Of a stretch of 64,000 nt of DNA, positions 1 through 8,677 are shown one piece after another (position 1 is the first letter of the stretch; each line of letters opens with the position of its first letter). The DNA is from an uncultured Eubacteriales bacterium (GTDB lineage: Bacteria; Bacillota; Clostridia; Christensenellales; Aristaeellaceae): assembly GCA_902800625.1 (NCBI GenBank), contig CADCFG010000003.1, forward strand, positions 1-64,000, written 5' to 3'. The translations under genes were made by a program, and so were the position numbers. The notes under the pieces were generated by a model. That model worked only from the letters and a program-made list of their open reading frames with translations, had not been told where the DNA came from and did no database searches.

Positions 1-1493
1 ATGGCGGCGGACACGGGCCGGATGTTGATCAGGTCCTGGGGGCGCACCTTGTCGATGTCCTGAATGGCCATGCGCTCCTTGACCACGCGCTCCAGGCGGC
101 TCATGCCCACGCGGATCTGGTTCTGCAGCAGCTCGCCGACAGAACGCAGGCGGCGGTTGCCCAGGTGGTCGATGTCGTCCACCTCGCCGATGCCGTGGAA
201 CAGGCCGAACTGGTAGGAGACGGAAGCGATGATGTCGTCCACCAGCACGTGCTTGGGCATCAGGTCCTTATAGGCTTCCTTCAGGGCCTGGTTCAGGGGC
301 GCGCCGTCCTCCTTCACCCGCTCCAGCAGCTTCACGAGGGTGGGCACGTGCACGCGCTCGGAGAAGTGCACCTCGCTCTCGTCGTACTGCTTCAGCAGCT
401 CGGGATCATAGCCCTCCATGAAGGGCTTGAAGAAGGCGAAGTTGTTGCCGATGATGTTCAGCTCGCTCTCATCCAGCTTCACGGACACCATGTTCACGCC
501 CGCGTTCTGGATGGCCTCTGCCACTTCGCGGCTGATAGCCTCGCCCGCCTTGGCCAGCACCTCGCCCGTGAAGGGATGCACCACGTCCTCGGTGGGCACC
601 TGGTTGAAGATGCGCAGGGCCAGGGCCAGCTTCTTGTTGTACTTGTAACGGCCGACATGGGCCAGGTCATAACGCTTGGGGTCGAAGAACAGGGAGTTGA
701 TCAGGTTCGTGGCGGAATCCACCGACGGCGGCTCGCCCGGACGCAGCTTATTGTAGATCTCGATCAGCGCCTGGTCTTTGCGGGACTTGTAGCGCAGCTC
801 GCCCTTGTCGTTCACACTGGGCGCGTCGCGGGTGATGGTGGCGGTCACATGCTCGTCGTCGCCGAACAGCCGGGTGATCTCCTCGTCGCTCTCAACGCCC
901 ATGGCGCGCAGCAGCACCGTGACGGGCAGCTTGCGGGCACGGTCGATGCGGGCGAACACCACGCCGTTGGAGTCGGTCTCATACTCGATCCAGGCGCCGC
1001 GGTTCGGGATCATCTGCGCGGAAAACAGCGCAGCGCCCGTCTTGTCGATGGCCTTGGAATAGTAAACGCCCGGAGAGCGGACCAGCTGGGACACGATGAC
1101 GCGCTCGGCGCCGTTGATGATGAACGTGCCGTGCTCGGTCATCAGCGGGAAATCGCCCATGAATACCTCGGACTCCTTGATCTCATGGGTATCCCGGTTG
1201 GTCAGCCGCACCGTCACCTTCAAAGGCGCGGCATAAGTGGTGTCGCGCTCCTTGCACTTGTCCACGGTATACTTCGGCTTGTCATCCAGAGAATAATCCG
1301 TGAACTCCAGGATCAGGCTTTCGCTGTAGTCGGTGATCGGCGAAACGTCCGCCAACACCTCGCGGAGCCCTTCCTTCAGGAAGTACTCGTAGGATTTCTT
1401 CTGGACCTCGATCAGATCAGGTACTGCCAGTGCTTCTTCAATGCGCGCAAAGCACATGCGTGTGCGTTTGCCCATCTGCATCGGATGCGCCAT
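1..1493 (-). CDS. rpoB: RNA polymerase beta subunit, 5' portion (partial)
   Basis: The first 497 codons of the RNA polymerase beta subunit are present; the gene runs off the left edge. The protein begins [20 protein letters not shown] and continues with the typical beta N-terminus ([15 protein letters not shown]). The last visible stretch reads [20 protein letters not shown], then [13 protein letters not shown], which lies just before the fork and rifampicin-binding region, so the resistance cluster itself is outside the window. The start ATG has an AGGGGTG purine run about 9 nt upstream. The gene has its own promoter and a leader of nearly 190 nt; no rplJ-rplL lies upstream, where the neighbour is a cobalt/nickel transporter. 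Identification is secure. Confidence 0.97.
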   Translation of the reverse strand, partial: MAHPMQMGKRTRMCFARIEEALAVPDLIEVQKKSYEYFLKEGLREVLADVSPITDYSESLILEFTDYSLDDKPKYTVDKCKERDTTYAAPLKVTVRLTNRDTHEIKESEVFMGDFPLMTEHGTFIINGAERVIVSQLVRSPGVYYSKAIDKTGAALFSAQMIPNRGAWIEYETDSNGVVFARIDRARKLPVTVLLRAMGVESDEEITRLFGDDEHVTATITRDAPSVNDKGELRYKSRKDQALIEIYNKLRPGEPPSVDSATNLINSLFFDPKRYDLAHVGRYKYNKKLALALRIFNQVPTEDVVHPFTGEVLAKAGEAISREVAEAIQNAGVNMVSVKLDESELNIIGNNFAFFKPFMEGYDPELLKQYDESEVHFSERVHVPTLVKLLERVKEDGAPLNQALKEAYKDLMPKHVLVDDIIASVSYQFGLFHGIGEVDDIDHLGNRRLRSVGELLQNQIRVGMSRLERVVKERMAIQDIDKVRPQDLINIRPVSAA

Positions 1494-1687
1494 TCCCTAA
1501 ATCACCCCTATCTTCGTTCTCGTGCGCAGCACTTTCCCCGCCAAAGCCGATTGCTAATTTTGGGTTAAATCGCGATTTGAATGTGAATTTTCAGCGAACA
1601 TTCGGATTTCGATTTTCCCGAAAATGCCCTCGTATTCGGCGTTTTGGCTGCGGAAGCGGCTTTTCGTCCATACTAACGCAATATAAG

Positions 1688-1716
1688 ACTATATCATAAT
1701 CATTTTTGTTTGTCAA
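1688..1716 (-). promoter_or_regulatory. Sigma-A promoter for rpoB
   Basis: On the minus strand, TTGACA and TATAGT are separated by 17 bp, nearly consensus. Transcription would start near 1680 and give a leader of about 185 nt before the rpoB ATG. The leader contains one short open frame (1591-1671) without an SD site, which I do not call. Confidence 0.85.
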
Positions 1717-1793
1717 GCGCCAGGCACCCCGGTTTCCAGCCTGAAAACCCTGCTTTTCTCCGTTTGCCTGAAAATTTAACAGGATTCGGGGAC

Positions 1794-1819
1794 AAAAACG
1801 CCTCCCGCTTATGGGAGGC
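1794..1819 (-). terminator. Intrinsic terminator after cbiO
   Basis: On the minus strand a perfect 7-bp stem (GCCTCCC/GGGAGGC) with a 6-nt loop is followed by G and five Ts. It lies about 90 nt downstream of the cbiO stop and separates the transporter operon from the rpoB promoter. Confidence 0.85.
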
Positions 1820-1907
1820 AAAGGATTGGTGATGTGATTTTCTACTTGCACAATTATTATGATATTGCAGGGATAATTGCATTTTTGACACAGGGATACA
1901 GCCATTC

Positions 1908-2630
1908 CTACTCCCTGATCCCCAAACTCAACGGCAGCTCCAGCCGGTTCGCCTCCAGCAGCGCCCGGTCCCGCAGGATCTCCCCCGCCGCACCGTCGGC
2001 CACCATCCGCCCACCGGACAACAGCAGCACCCGATCGCAGGTGTCCAGGATCATGTCCAGGTCGTGGGAAGCGATCAGCCGCGTCTTGCCCATCCCCCGG
2101 ATGACGTCGATCACCCGCCGCCGGTTGCAGGGGTCCAGCGCGGAGGTGGGCTCGTCCATCAGCACGGCGGCGGGCTCCATGGCCAGGATCGTAGCGATGG
2201 CGGCCATGCGCTTTTCCCCGCCGGAGAGTCGGTGGTTGTGCCGGTGCTTCAGCTCCGCGATGCCCAGTTGCTCCAGCGCCGCGTCGGCCTTCGCCTCGGC
2301 TTCCTCCCGGCTCAGGCCGTAGTTCATCGGCCCGAACAGCATGTCCTCGTACACCGTGGGCATGAACATCTGGTTGTCGGAGTTTTGCAGCACATAGCCC
2401 AGCTTCCGCCGTACCTGCGTCAGCGTCCGCTTTTCCACGCGCACGCCGTCCACGTTTATCTTCCCCTCGGGAAAGATCAGCCCCAGCAGCGCCTTCATCA
2501 GCGTGGATTTGCCCGCGCCGTTGGCCCCGATCAGCCCCACGGCCTCGCCCGGGGCAATGTGAAACGACACGTCCCGCAGCGCGTACCGCCCTTCCTCGTA
2601 GGCATAGGACACGCCCTTGCACTCGATCAT
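1908..2630 (-). CDS. cbiO: Energy-coupling factor ABC ATPase, cobalt/nickel type
   Basis: ATPase of a cobalt/nickel ECF importer, 240 aa, cytoplasmic. Walker A GANGAGKST is at residues 35-43, the Q-loop glutamine at 82, the signature LSGGEKR at 135-141 and Walker B AVLMDEPTSALDP from about 155, so all catalytic motifs are intact. The ATG overlaps the TGA of cbiQ by 4 bp (ATGA), which fixes the start (MIECKGVSYAYEEG). It is the last gene of cbiM-cbiQ-cbiO and is followed by an intrinsic terminator. Cobalt and nickel cannot be told apart from sequence alone. Confidence 0.93.
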   Translation of the reverse strand: MIECKGVSYAYEEGRYALRDVSFHIAPGEAVGLIGANGAGKSTLMKALLGLIFPEGKINVDGVRVEKRTLTQVRRKLGYVLQNSDNQMFMPTVYEDMLFGPMNYGLSREEAEAKADAALEQLGIAELKHRHNHRLSGGEKRMAAIATILAMEPAAVLMDEPTSALDPCNRRRVIDVIRGMGKTRLIASHDLDMILDTCDRVLLLSGGRMVADGAAGEILRDRALLEANRLELPLSLGIRE

Positions 2631-3439
2631 ATCGCCAGTCCTCCCAGCAGCGCGGCCACGTTCACCAGCCGGCACACCGCAAACGCCCCGCAGCACAAAA
2701 GCACATACAGCCCGTCCACCCAGGTGAACGGTCCCGTCTCCGCGTAGTAAAACTCCCCGTGAAAGCCCCGCAGCCGCATCCCGGCGTACAGCTCCTCGGC
2801 CCGGTCCATGCTGCGCAGCAGCAGCTGGCCCAGGAACGAGCCCCAGGCGGACACGTGGATCCCCTTCTGTCCCGGCGCGCGCAGGTGATAGGCGTCGGTC
2901 ATGGCCGCCAGCTCCCCGGTCAGCACGCCCACATAGCGATAGGTCAGCAGCAGCAGCGTCACCAGCGTTCCCGGCACGCGAGCCCTGCGCAGCGCGCAGC
3001 AGAGCCGGTCGATGCCGGTGGTGGCCATCAGCAAAAACGACGCCGACAGGCACAGCACGCCCTTCACCATCAGCACTAGCATGGAGATCACCCCGCCGGA
3101 CACGGCAGTGTCCCCGACCATCAGCCGGGGGTCGCGATCAAATATCGGGTTGAACAGTCCCACCGCCAGCACCAGTGGCAGCACAAAGCGCAGCTTGCGG
3201 AAGCACACCGACACCGGCACGTCCGAAAGCTGAAAAAGCAGCGCCGGGAACAGCGCCAGCACCGTCACGCCGCTCAGGTCGTACTTGCCAAAGGACACCA
3301 CGCAGGCAATGTATGCGATTGTCACCAACAGCTTCGCCAGCGGGCTCCGGCGGTGGATGGGCGAATCGCCGTAGGCCAGGTCGTCCATCTCCGCCAGCTC
3401 CCGGAGAGCCGCGTCCATCTTGCTCATATTGTTACCCAT
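2627..3439 (-). CDS. cbiQ: ECF transporter transmembrane component CbiQ
   Basis: Integral membrane T-component, 270 aa, that couples the CbiO ATPase to the substrate-capturing CbiM. Several hydrophobic segments are visible (for example VTIAYIACVV and GVISMLVLMVKGVLCLSASF). The coupling-helix region RSMDRAEELYAGMRLRGF, with the Ala-Arg-Gly pattern typical of T-components, lies near residues 205-222. Two starts are possible, MGNN at 3439 and MSKM at 3427, neither with a strong SD site; the longer is given. The 3' end overlaps cbiO by 4 bp, consistent with translational coupling. Confidence 0.9.
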   Translation of the reverse strand: MGNNMSKMDAALRELAEMDDLAYGDSPIHRRSPLAKLLVTIAYIACVVSFGKYDLSGVTVLALFPALLFQLSDVPVSVCFRKLRFVLPLVLAVGLFNPIFDRDPRLMVGDTAVSGGVISMLVLMVKGVLCLSASFLLMATTGIDRLCCALRRARVPGTLVTLLLLTYRYVGVLTGELAAMTDAYHLRAPGQKGIHVSAWGSFLGQLLLRSMDRAEELYAGMRLRGFHGEFYYAETGPFTWVDGLYVLLCCGAFAVCRLVNVAALLGGLAI

Positions 3440-3513
3440 GTGATCGGATTGTTGGATGATGAGTGACCAGTGGCCGTCAGGAGTACACCGCAGCGGTCAT
3501 GCGCCGCCCACAA

Positions 3514-3660
3514 GGTTTTCCTGTGCTTAATGTACAGATCCTTCGACTGCACAATTGCTCCGCTCAGGATGACAAACGACCCAATGCGCTGTCATTCTGA
3601 GCGGAGTGCAGCCGAAGGCAAAACGAAGTCGAAGAATCTGTATGTTTCGCAAGGAAAGCA
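3514..3660. repeat. Imperfect palindromic intergenic repeat (CTTCGACT/GAATGACA family)
   Basis: Two inverted arms of about 50 bp surround a short centre. The left arm runs from TTTTCCTGTGC through CAGATCCTTCGACTGC to GCTCAGGATGACA; the right arm is its imperfect complement, with TGTCATTCTGAGCGG and GAAGTCGAAGAATCTG. It fills most of the 290-bp gap between cbiM and cbiQ. From memory, repeats with this wording are widespread in gut Clostridia genomes. There is no coding potential. Confidence 0.75.
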
Positions 3661-3729
3661 CATTTCGCTCGGCATACTATTCCATTGACATTCGCAGCTA
3701 CCCTCATTGATTCCACTTTTCCCGTGCCG

Positions 3730-4779
3730 TCACTTCGCCCCGGCCTTCCTCTTCCTGAAGAACCCGCCCGCCAGGCAGATCAGCACGGCTACGCCCGCCA
3801 CCATGGCGGAACCCACCAGGCCGGACACCGTAGTGCCCGCGGCGCTGTCGCTGCCCGCGAAGGAATAGTCCGGCAGGAAGCTCGTGGCCTCCTGCACGCT
3901 GCCGGCGGCGTCGGCCAGGGAACTCTTGACACCGAAGTCCTCCTCGTCCAGGCCCATGTTCTCGCTGTAGCCCGCGTCAGCGTTGCCGAACAGCGCCCAT
4001 TCCAGGCCGTCGGGATTGGAGGACGCCAGCAGCGAAAGCCCGCCTCCCACCAGCGCCGCCACCACGGCCAGCACGATCACCACGGATTTCAGCGACCGCT
4101 TCGAGCCGCCCAGGGCGCCCGCGTCCACGTCCCGCATCAGCTCCGGCCGGGACTCATACACGAACACCAGCACCGCCGCCGTCACCAGGCCCTCGACGAG
4201 GCCGATGGCCAGGTGGATCGGCTGCATCAGCGCCACGAACGCGCCGAAGGGCAGCTCGGTGATGCCGGACAGGCTGGTCTCCAGCACCACGGAGAACGCG
4301 CCCAGCTGCAGCGTCACCACGCAGCCGACCACGCTGGCGATGATGATGCGCAGGCGCTGGGCGGCCCTGTCGCCGTTGGCGGCTGATACGATGGGTCGCC
4401 AGATCAGGTAGTAGCCCACGAAGCAGCCGTAAAACGCCATGTTCCATATGTTCGCGCCCAGGGCCATCAATCCCCCGTCGGCGAAAAACAGACACTGGAT
4501 CGCCAGAATCACGATCATCGACAAAAAGCCCGCCTGGGGGCCCAGCAGCGCCGACAGCAGCATGCCGCCGCACATGTGGCCGGAGGAGCCTGTGCCGGGG
4601 ATGGTGTAGTTGATCATCTGGCCCGCGAACACCAGCGCCGCCGTCACCGCCATGGTGGGCAGCTTCTGGGGCTCGTCGTCCTTCCGGAGCTTGTGGATGG
4701 AATAGCCTGCCACGGCGCCCGAGGCGACAACCATCGTCGCCGCCACCGCCGGAGAGAGCAGCGCGTCCGCCATATGCAC
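3730..4779 (-). CDS. cbiM: Cobalt/nickel ECF substrate-binding membrane protein CbiM with C-terminal PDGLE domain
   Basis: Substrate-specific S-component of a cobalt/nickel importer, 349 aa. The GTG start gives the N-terminus MHMADALLSP, whose His2 and Met/Ala pattern is the metal-binding N-terminus of CbiM/NikM. An AGGGGG SD lies 7 nt upstream. About seven membrane segments are followed near residue 260 by SNPDGLEWALFG, the PDGLE domain that replaces a separate CbiN/NikN subunit, and a final C-terminal helix before FRKRKAGAK. cbiQ and cbiO lie downstream, separated by a 290-bp palindromic repeat. Metal preference (Co or Ni) is undetermined. Confidence 0.92.
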   Translation of the reverse strand: MHMADALLSPAVAATMVVASGAVAGYSIHKLRKDDEPQKLPTMAVTAALVFAGQMINYTIPGTGSSGHMCGGMLLSALLGPQAGFLSMIVILAIQCLFFADGGLMALGANIWNMAFYGCFVGYYLIWRPIVSAANGDRAAQRLRIIIASVVGCVVTLQLGAFSVVLETSLSGITELPFGAFVALMQPIHLAIGLVEGLVTAAVLVFVYESRPELMRDVDAGALGGSKRSLKSVVIVLAVVAALVGGGLSLLASSNPDGLEWALFGNADAGYSENMGLDEEDFGVKSSLADAAGSVQEATSFLPDYSFAGSDSAAGTTVSGLVGSAMVAGVAVLICLAGGFFRKRKAGAK

Positions 4780-4827
4780 AGTAAATCCCCCTTTATAATG
4801 ATAGTATGGGAAAATTATAAGAATTAT

Positions 4828-4858
4828 AAAAAATCCCCGCAAGCCCCCCGGGGGGTTG
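4828..4858 (-). terminator. Terminator-like hairpin in the cbiM leader (possible attenuator)
   Basis: On the minus strand a C-run and G-run (CCCC ... CTTGCGGGG) can pair and are followed directly by ATTTTTT. It sits 50-80 nt before the cbiM GTG. The 200-nt leader between trmL and cbiM also contains a short hairpin, GCAGC/GCTGC. The placement would suit metal-responsive attenuation, but I could not match a known riboswitch consensus. Confidence 0.45.
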
Positions 4859-4977
4859 TTGCAGGGAAATTTGTACAGGATGCACAAATGAGCGCCCAGC
4901 GTTCAAAGGCGAGCGATGTTTGTACCCGCAGCTGGTTCATACGCTGCCGCAATCGAAATGCCTCGAGACGGAATCCT

Positions 4978-5062
4978 CTTTTCTCTTTTCTCTTTTCTCT
5001 TTTCTCTTTTCTCTTTTCTCTCTTCACTCTTAACTCTAAACTCTTAACTCTCAACTCTCTCA
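4978..5062 (-). repeat. Heptanucleotide tandem array at the trmL stop codon
   Basis: Read on the minus strand, the trmL stop TGA is followed by eleven 7-nt units: GAGAGTT twice, AAGAGTT, TAGAGTT, AAGAGTG, AAGAGAG, then AAAAGAG five times. The period of 7 is exact although the motif drifts. It is one of nine period-7 arrays in the window that begin at a stop codon. Confidence 0.9.
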
Positions 5063-5578
5063 CACGTAGTCCTTCCACTCGCCGCCCGGCAGCGCCGTGT
5101 GGTGCAGGTGTCCCTCGCCGGACAGCCCGGGAAAGCCCTGCTGGCGCAGCGCCTCGTAGAGCAATATCGCCACGGAGTTGGACAGGTTCAGCGACCGGGC
5201 GTCCTCGCGCATGGGGATGCGCACGCAGCTCTCGTAGTTCGCGGCCAGCAGCTCCTCGTCCAGGCCCTTGGTCTCCCGCCCGAACACCAGGAAGTCGTCC
5301 GGGCCGTAGCTGGCGGCGCAGTAGTCCCGGGGCGCCTTGGTGGTGGCGTAGTGCAGCACAGCGTCTGGGTAGGCCGCCCGGAAGGCCTCCCAGTTTGGAT
5401 GCACCTCGTAGGTCATCAGGTGCCAGTAGTCCAGTCCGGCGCGCTTCAGGTACTTGTCGCTCAGCTCGAAGCCCAGCGGCTCGATCAGGTGCAGCTTCGC
5501 GCCCGTGGCCGCGCAGGTGCGGGCGATGTTGCCGGTGTTCTGGGGGATCTCCGGGTTGACCAGCACGATGTGCATCAT
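5060..5578 (-). CDS. trmL: tRNA (cytidine(34)-2'-O)-methyltransferase, SPOUT family
   Basis: Methylates the ribose of the wobble nucleotide in some tRNA-Leu isoacceptors using S-adenosylmethionine, by homology to TrmL/YibK/CspR. The 172-aa protein has the family length. It shows the N-terminal motif NPEIPQNTGNIARTC (motif 1), FGRETKGLD (motif 2) and IPMREDARSLNLSNSVAI (motif 3), which form the trefoil-knot cofactor site. Its ATG overlaps the upstream phosphatase stop by 4 bp. A second ATG follows directly, but the overlap pattern supports 5578. The stop codon is the first triplet of a heptad array. Confidence 0.95.
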   Translation of the reverse strand: MMHIVLVNPEIPQNTGNIARTCAATGAKLHLIEPLGFELSDKYLKRAGLDYWHLMTYEVHPNWEAFRAAYPDAVLHYATTKAPRDYCAASYGPDDFLVFGRETKGLDEELLAANYESCVRIPMREDARSLNLSNSVAILLYEALRQQGFPGLSGEGHLHHTALPGGEWKDYV

Positions 5579-6396
5579 GGGATTTCTTCCTCCAATACGC
5601 TCTCAAGGATCACCTTCGCCACGCCGTCGCCAACGTCCGTATCGGCGACGATCCGCGCGGCGCGCTTCACCTCTTCCGCGGCGTTGCCCACCGCCACCGG
5701 CCAGCCCACGCACTCCAGCATGTCCAGGTCGTTGGCGTTGTCGCCGAAGGCCATGCAGTCGGCCATGTCCACGCCCAGCCGCGCCGCCAGCCAGCGCAGC
5801 GCCGCGGCCTTGCCCATGCCGGGGGACATCAGCTCCACATTGCGGGAGGAGGAATGGGTCACCAGCGCGCCGGTTTCAGCCAGGGCGGCGCGCAGCCTTG
5901 CCATCGTGGCGGCGTCTTCGGTCAGGCCCTCCAGCTTATAGACCCGGTCCAGGCCCTCGCGCTCAAAGGCCGCGGGGTCGTCCAACACCATCCTGCCCTC
6001 GCCCGTATACGCCGTCAGCAGCGTCGAGGGACGCTTCAGCACCCCGGTATTCAGGCAAAACAGGCCGTTGGGCACATAGCTGTTGATCTGCACGTCAAAG
6101 CGGCGCAGGGTTTCGTAGGCCCTGGCCACGTGCTCCGGCTCCATGAAGCGCTCGTAGAGCACATCGCCGCCGGGGCCCAGCACGGCGCTGCCGTTGACGA
6201 TGATGATCGGCATGTCCGCCGTGCCCGCCTGGGCGATCACGTTCCCCAGCGCGCCGATCCAGCGGCCGCTGACGATCACAAAGGGGATGTTCCTGGCCCG
6301 GCAGCGCTCCACCGCGCGGCGCGTCGCCGCCGAGATGACGCCGCCCCGGGGCAGGATCGTGCCGTCCACGTCGGTGGCGATGAGGCGAATGTTCAT
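5575..6396 (-). CDS. Cof-type HAD superfamily phosphatase
   Basis: Haloacid dehalogenase-fold phosphatase of the Cof/YbiV class, 273 aa, probably acting on a small phosphorylated metabolite. The nucleophile motif is DVDGTIL at residues 8-14, motif II is IVSGR, and motif IV is FGDNANDLDML near residue 215, so the catalytic Asp residues and Mg site are intact. The insert between motifs II and III is a C2-type cap. The start MNIRLIATDVDG overlaps the preceding pseudouridine synthase stop by 4 bp. The substrate cannot be named; the paralogues are promiscuous. Confidence 0.9.
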   Translation of the reverse strand: MNIRLIATDVDGTILPRGGVISAATRRAVERCRARNIPFVIVSGRWIGALGNVIAQAGTADMPIIIVNGSAVLGPGGDVLYERFMEPEHVARAYETLRRFDVQINSYVPNGLFCLNTGVLKRPSTLLTAYTGEGRMVLDDPAAFEREGLDRVYKLEGLTEDAATMARLRAALAETGALVTHSSSRNVELMSPGMGKAAALRWLAARLGVDMADCMAFGDNANDLDMLECVGWPVAVGNAAEEVKRAARIVADTDVGDGVAKVILESVLEEEIP

Positions 6397-7280
6397 GAGC
6401 GTTCCCTGTCCCTCTTCTCTTGAATCCATTCCGGCGCGCGGGCCTCAAAGGTCATGCCGCGATAGTCGATCAGCGGACTGTCTTCCGGAATGGTCAGCCT
6501 TTCGTGCCACAGGCACAGCTTTGCCGCGCCAAAGCGGCGGTTGGCATCCCGGTCGCCGTAGCGGTCGTCGCCCAGCAGCGGGTGGCCGAAGTCGGCCATG
6601 TGGGCGCGCAGCTGGTGGGTGCGCCCGGTGACGGGCTCCAGCCGCACATGGTAAAGCCCCGGCGCGGCCGCCTTCTCCACCCGATACACGGTGGTGATGG
6701 GCTTGGCCCCGGGGATGTCCCGGTGAATGACGCGCACCTCGGCGCGGCGGGCGTCCTTCACCAGATAGGCTTTCAGCGTGCCCTCAGCCCGGTCGAAGGG
6801 GTTCAGCGCCAGCGCGTGGTACTGCTTCTTTACGCCGTGCTCCCGGAAGGCGTCGAAGGCCTGCTGCCACACCGCCCCGTCCGCCGCAGCCAGCACGATG
6901 CCCCCCGTCTGCGCGTCCAGTCGGTGACACAGCCGCGCATCGGGATACTGCCGTTCAAGCCGGGTCAGCAGCGTGTCCGCGCCCACGCCGTCCTGGTCCA
7001 CGTCCACGGGCAAGCCCTGGGGCTTCACGCAGGCGATCAGCCTGCCGTCCGTCCACAGCACCTCCGGCAGCGGCTCCAGCCACTTGGCGTCGACGTACAA
7101 AAGCAGCTCGTCCCCACCGCGCACCGCGGCGCCCTCGCCGGACTTCACGCCGTTGATGCGCACGTCCCGCTTTTTCAGCGCCTCGCGCCACACCCGCCCG
7201 GGCACCAGCGGCCACGCCCGGCGCAGATACTTTTCAAGCGCTGTCTGCCGCAGGCCCTCCGGCACGCGATGGGCGGTCAC
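6393..7280 (-). CDS. RluA-family pseudouridine synthase
   Basis: Isomerises uridine to pseudouridine in rRNA or tRNA. The 295-aa protein has an N-terminal S4-like RNA-binding region (residues about 13-65, KKRDVRINGVKSGEG). The RluA catalytic motif is HRLDAQTGG, with the catalytic Asp in RLD, followed by GRTHQLRAH. It starts at GTG, overlapping the yigZ stop by 4 bp (GTGA), and its own stop overlaps the next start. It is close to the RluD/YlyB-type paralogues, but the modified position cannot be assigned from sequence. Confidence 0.9.
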   Translation of the reverse strand: MTAHRVPEGLRQTALEKYLRRAWPLVPGRVWREALKKRDVRINGVKSGEGAAVRGGDELLLYVDAKWLEPLPEVLWTDGRLIACVKPQGLPVDVDQDGVGADTLLTRLERQYPDARLCHRLDAQTGGIVLAAADGAVWQQAFDAFREHGVKKQYHALALNPFDRAEGTLKAYLVKDARRAEVRVIHRDIPGAKPITTVYRVEKAAAPGLYHVRLEPVTGRTHQLRAHMADFGHPLLGDDRYGDRDANRRFGAAKLCLWHERLTIPEDSPLIDYRGMTFEARAPEWIQEKRDRERS

Positions 7281-7924
7281 GGGGCGGCCTCCTCCGGCCA
7301 GGCCAGGTAGATCTCCTCATAGCGCAATGGCTGCACGGTGCCCTCGGACATGTTCGTCAGCCGCGAAAGGAACGCCGTCTCGTCTGAACAGCGCACGCAG
7401 AGGGTGTAGGTGATCACGTCGGTGAACGTCTTGTCCTCCACCAGCACCGGCTCGTCCTTCAGGAAGAAGTCCATGCGGTTGAGCAGCGGATAGCCGATCT
7501 CCATCAGATACCTGGCCGTGGGATGCATCACGCCCACGCCGCTGGCGTTCAGCGCGCAAACGGCCCCCTGGGTGTAGGCGCGCACCAGCCCGCCCGCGCC
7601 CAGCAGGATGCCGCCGAAGTAGCGCGTGACCACCACGGCGCAGTTGGTGACGCCCCGGGCCTTCATCACCTCGATGATGGGCATGCCCGCCGTGCCCCCC
7701 GGCTCGCCGTCGTCGCTGTAGCGCATCACGCCCATGTTGGGGCCGATGATGTAGGCATAGCAGTTGTGGGTGGCGTCCTTGTACTTCGCGCGCATCTCCG
7801 CCAAAAAGGCCAGGGCCGCCTCCTCCGTCTCGCAGGGGCAGCCATGGCCAATGAAGCGGGACTTGTTCACGATGAACTCGTCGCTCGCCGCCTTCAGCAG
7901 CGTCTTGTAGGGTTTCAGCGCCAT
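7277..7924 (-). CDS. yigZ: YigZ/IMPACT family protein
   Basis: Protein of the YigZ/IMPACT (UPF0029) family, 215 aa, the usual length. The N-terminal domain carries the conserved KSRFIGH, ATHNCYAYI, SDDGEPGGTAG and VVVTRYFGGILLGAGGLVRAY blocks. The C-terminal ferredoxin-like domain (DUF1949) begins near residue 140. The biochemical role is unsettled; links to translation control have been proposed for relatives. It is the first gene of the run of 4-bp-overlapped genes yigZ, rluA-type, HAD, trmL. Confidence 0.92.
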   Translation of the reverse strand: MALKPYKTLLKAASDEFIVNKSRFIGHGCPCETEEAALAFLAEMRAKYKDATHNCYAYIIGPNMGVMRYSDDGEPGGTAGMPIIEVMKARGVTNCAVVVTRYFGGILLGAGGLVRAYTQGAVCALNASGVGVMHPTARYLMEIGYPLLNRMDFFLKDEPVLVEDKTFTDVITYTLCVRCSDETAFLSRLTNMSEGTVQPLRYEEIYLAWPEEAAP

Positions 7925-7936
7925 GCTTCGCCTCCG

Positions 7937-8533
7937 TCAGATCTCGATCACATACCGCTTGTAGGCGTTCACCAGCGTGGTGTCGCCGTACTGGCGCTCG
8001 CGGACGAACTTCATCGCGCCGTACTCCTGGTGCACGTGGCCGTAGACCAGGTACTTCGGGTGCCAGCGGTCCATCAGCGTCAGGAATGTCTCAAACCCCC
8101 TGTGGGGGATGTCCTCCATGTCGCCCTGGCCCCGGGCGGGGGCGTGGGTCAGCAGGATGTCAAAGCCCTTGTGCCTGCGCAGCTTCCGCCACAGCTTCCG
8201 CACGCGGCGGGCCATCTCCTTCTCGGTAAACATATAGGGCTCGCCCGGGCGATAGCGCATGCTGCCGCCCAGGCCCAGCACCCGCACGCCGTCCACCTCG
8301 AAGATATCGTCGTCCACGCAGATGCAGCCCTCCGGGGGCTTCTTGTCGTAGGCCTTGTCGTGGTTGCCGTGGACATAGAGGATCGGCGCATGGGTAAAGC
8401 AGGTCAGAAAGGACAGGTACTCCGCGGGCAGGTCGCCGCTGGAGAGGATCAGGTCGACGCCCTCCAGCAGCCGCCGGTCCAGGTAGTCCCAAAGCGCCTT
8501 GTCCGCCACGTCGGCAAGCACCATGATTTTCAT
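7937..8533 (-). CDS. Metallophosphoesterase
   Basis: Calcineurin-like phosphoesterase, 198 aa. The start MKIMVLADVADKALW has AGGGG 8 nt upstream. The metal-site motifs are a degenerate DVADK in place of DxH at residues 8-12, SGDLPAEY (GD), YVHGNHDKAYD (GNHD), LLTHAPARG (TH) and YGHVHQEYG (GHVH). The first motif lacks the usual histidine, so one metal may bind weakly. It lies 12 nt upstream of yigZ and is probably co-transcribed. The substrate is unknown. Confidence 0.85.
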   Translation of the reverse strand: MKIMVLADVADKALWDYLDRRLLEGVDLILSSGDLPAEYLSFLTCFTHAPILYVHGNHDKAYDKKPPEGCICVDDDIFEVDGVRVLGLGGSMRYRPGEPYMFTEKEMARRVRKLWRKLRRHKGFDILLTHAPARGQGDMEDIPHRGFETFLTLMDRWHPKYLVYGHVHQEYGAMKFVRERQYGDTTLVNAYKRYVIEI

Positions 8534-8652
8534 GACCAACGCCCCTTTTGTACGCAGATGAAACACACTTTTGCCGGGGTATCGGGGGGCGGCAGCGCCC
8601 CGATTTTTAGTCGTGCCCGGCGACATATGCGGCGGGCACGGGAAATCTTCAC

Positions 8653-8673
8653 GCGGGGGACAGAGTCCCCCGC
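8653..8673 (-). terminator. GC-rich hairpin after the BMP-fusion gene
   Basis: An 8-bp inverted repeat, GCGGGGGA/TCCCCCGC, with a short loop lies 5 nt beyond the stop of the 8678-10639 gene. No long T-run follows, so termination may be partial. A second G/C stem occupies about 8588-8603. Confidence 0.55.
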
Positions 8674-8677
8674 CACA

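Noticed and set aside
1591..1671. A 26-codon basic frame (MDEKPLPQPKRRIRGHFREN...) in the rpoB leader
   Set aside because: No SD site and no known relative; short frames are common in leaders, so I do not call it a leader peptide.
4978..5062. CRISPR-like or microsatellite artefact
   Set aside because: No spacers or repeat lengths of the CRISPR kind. A simple sequencing artefact is unlikely because nine different arrays share period 7 and positions at stop codons.
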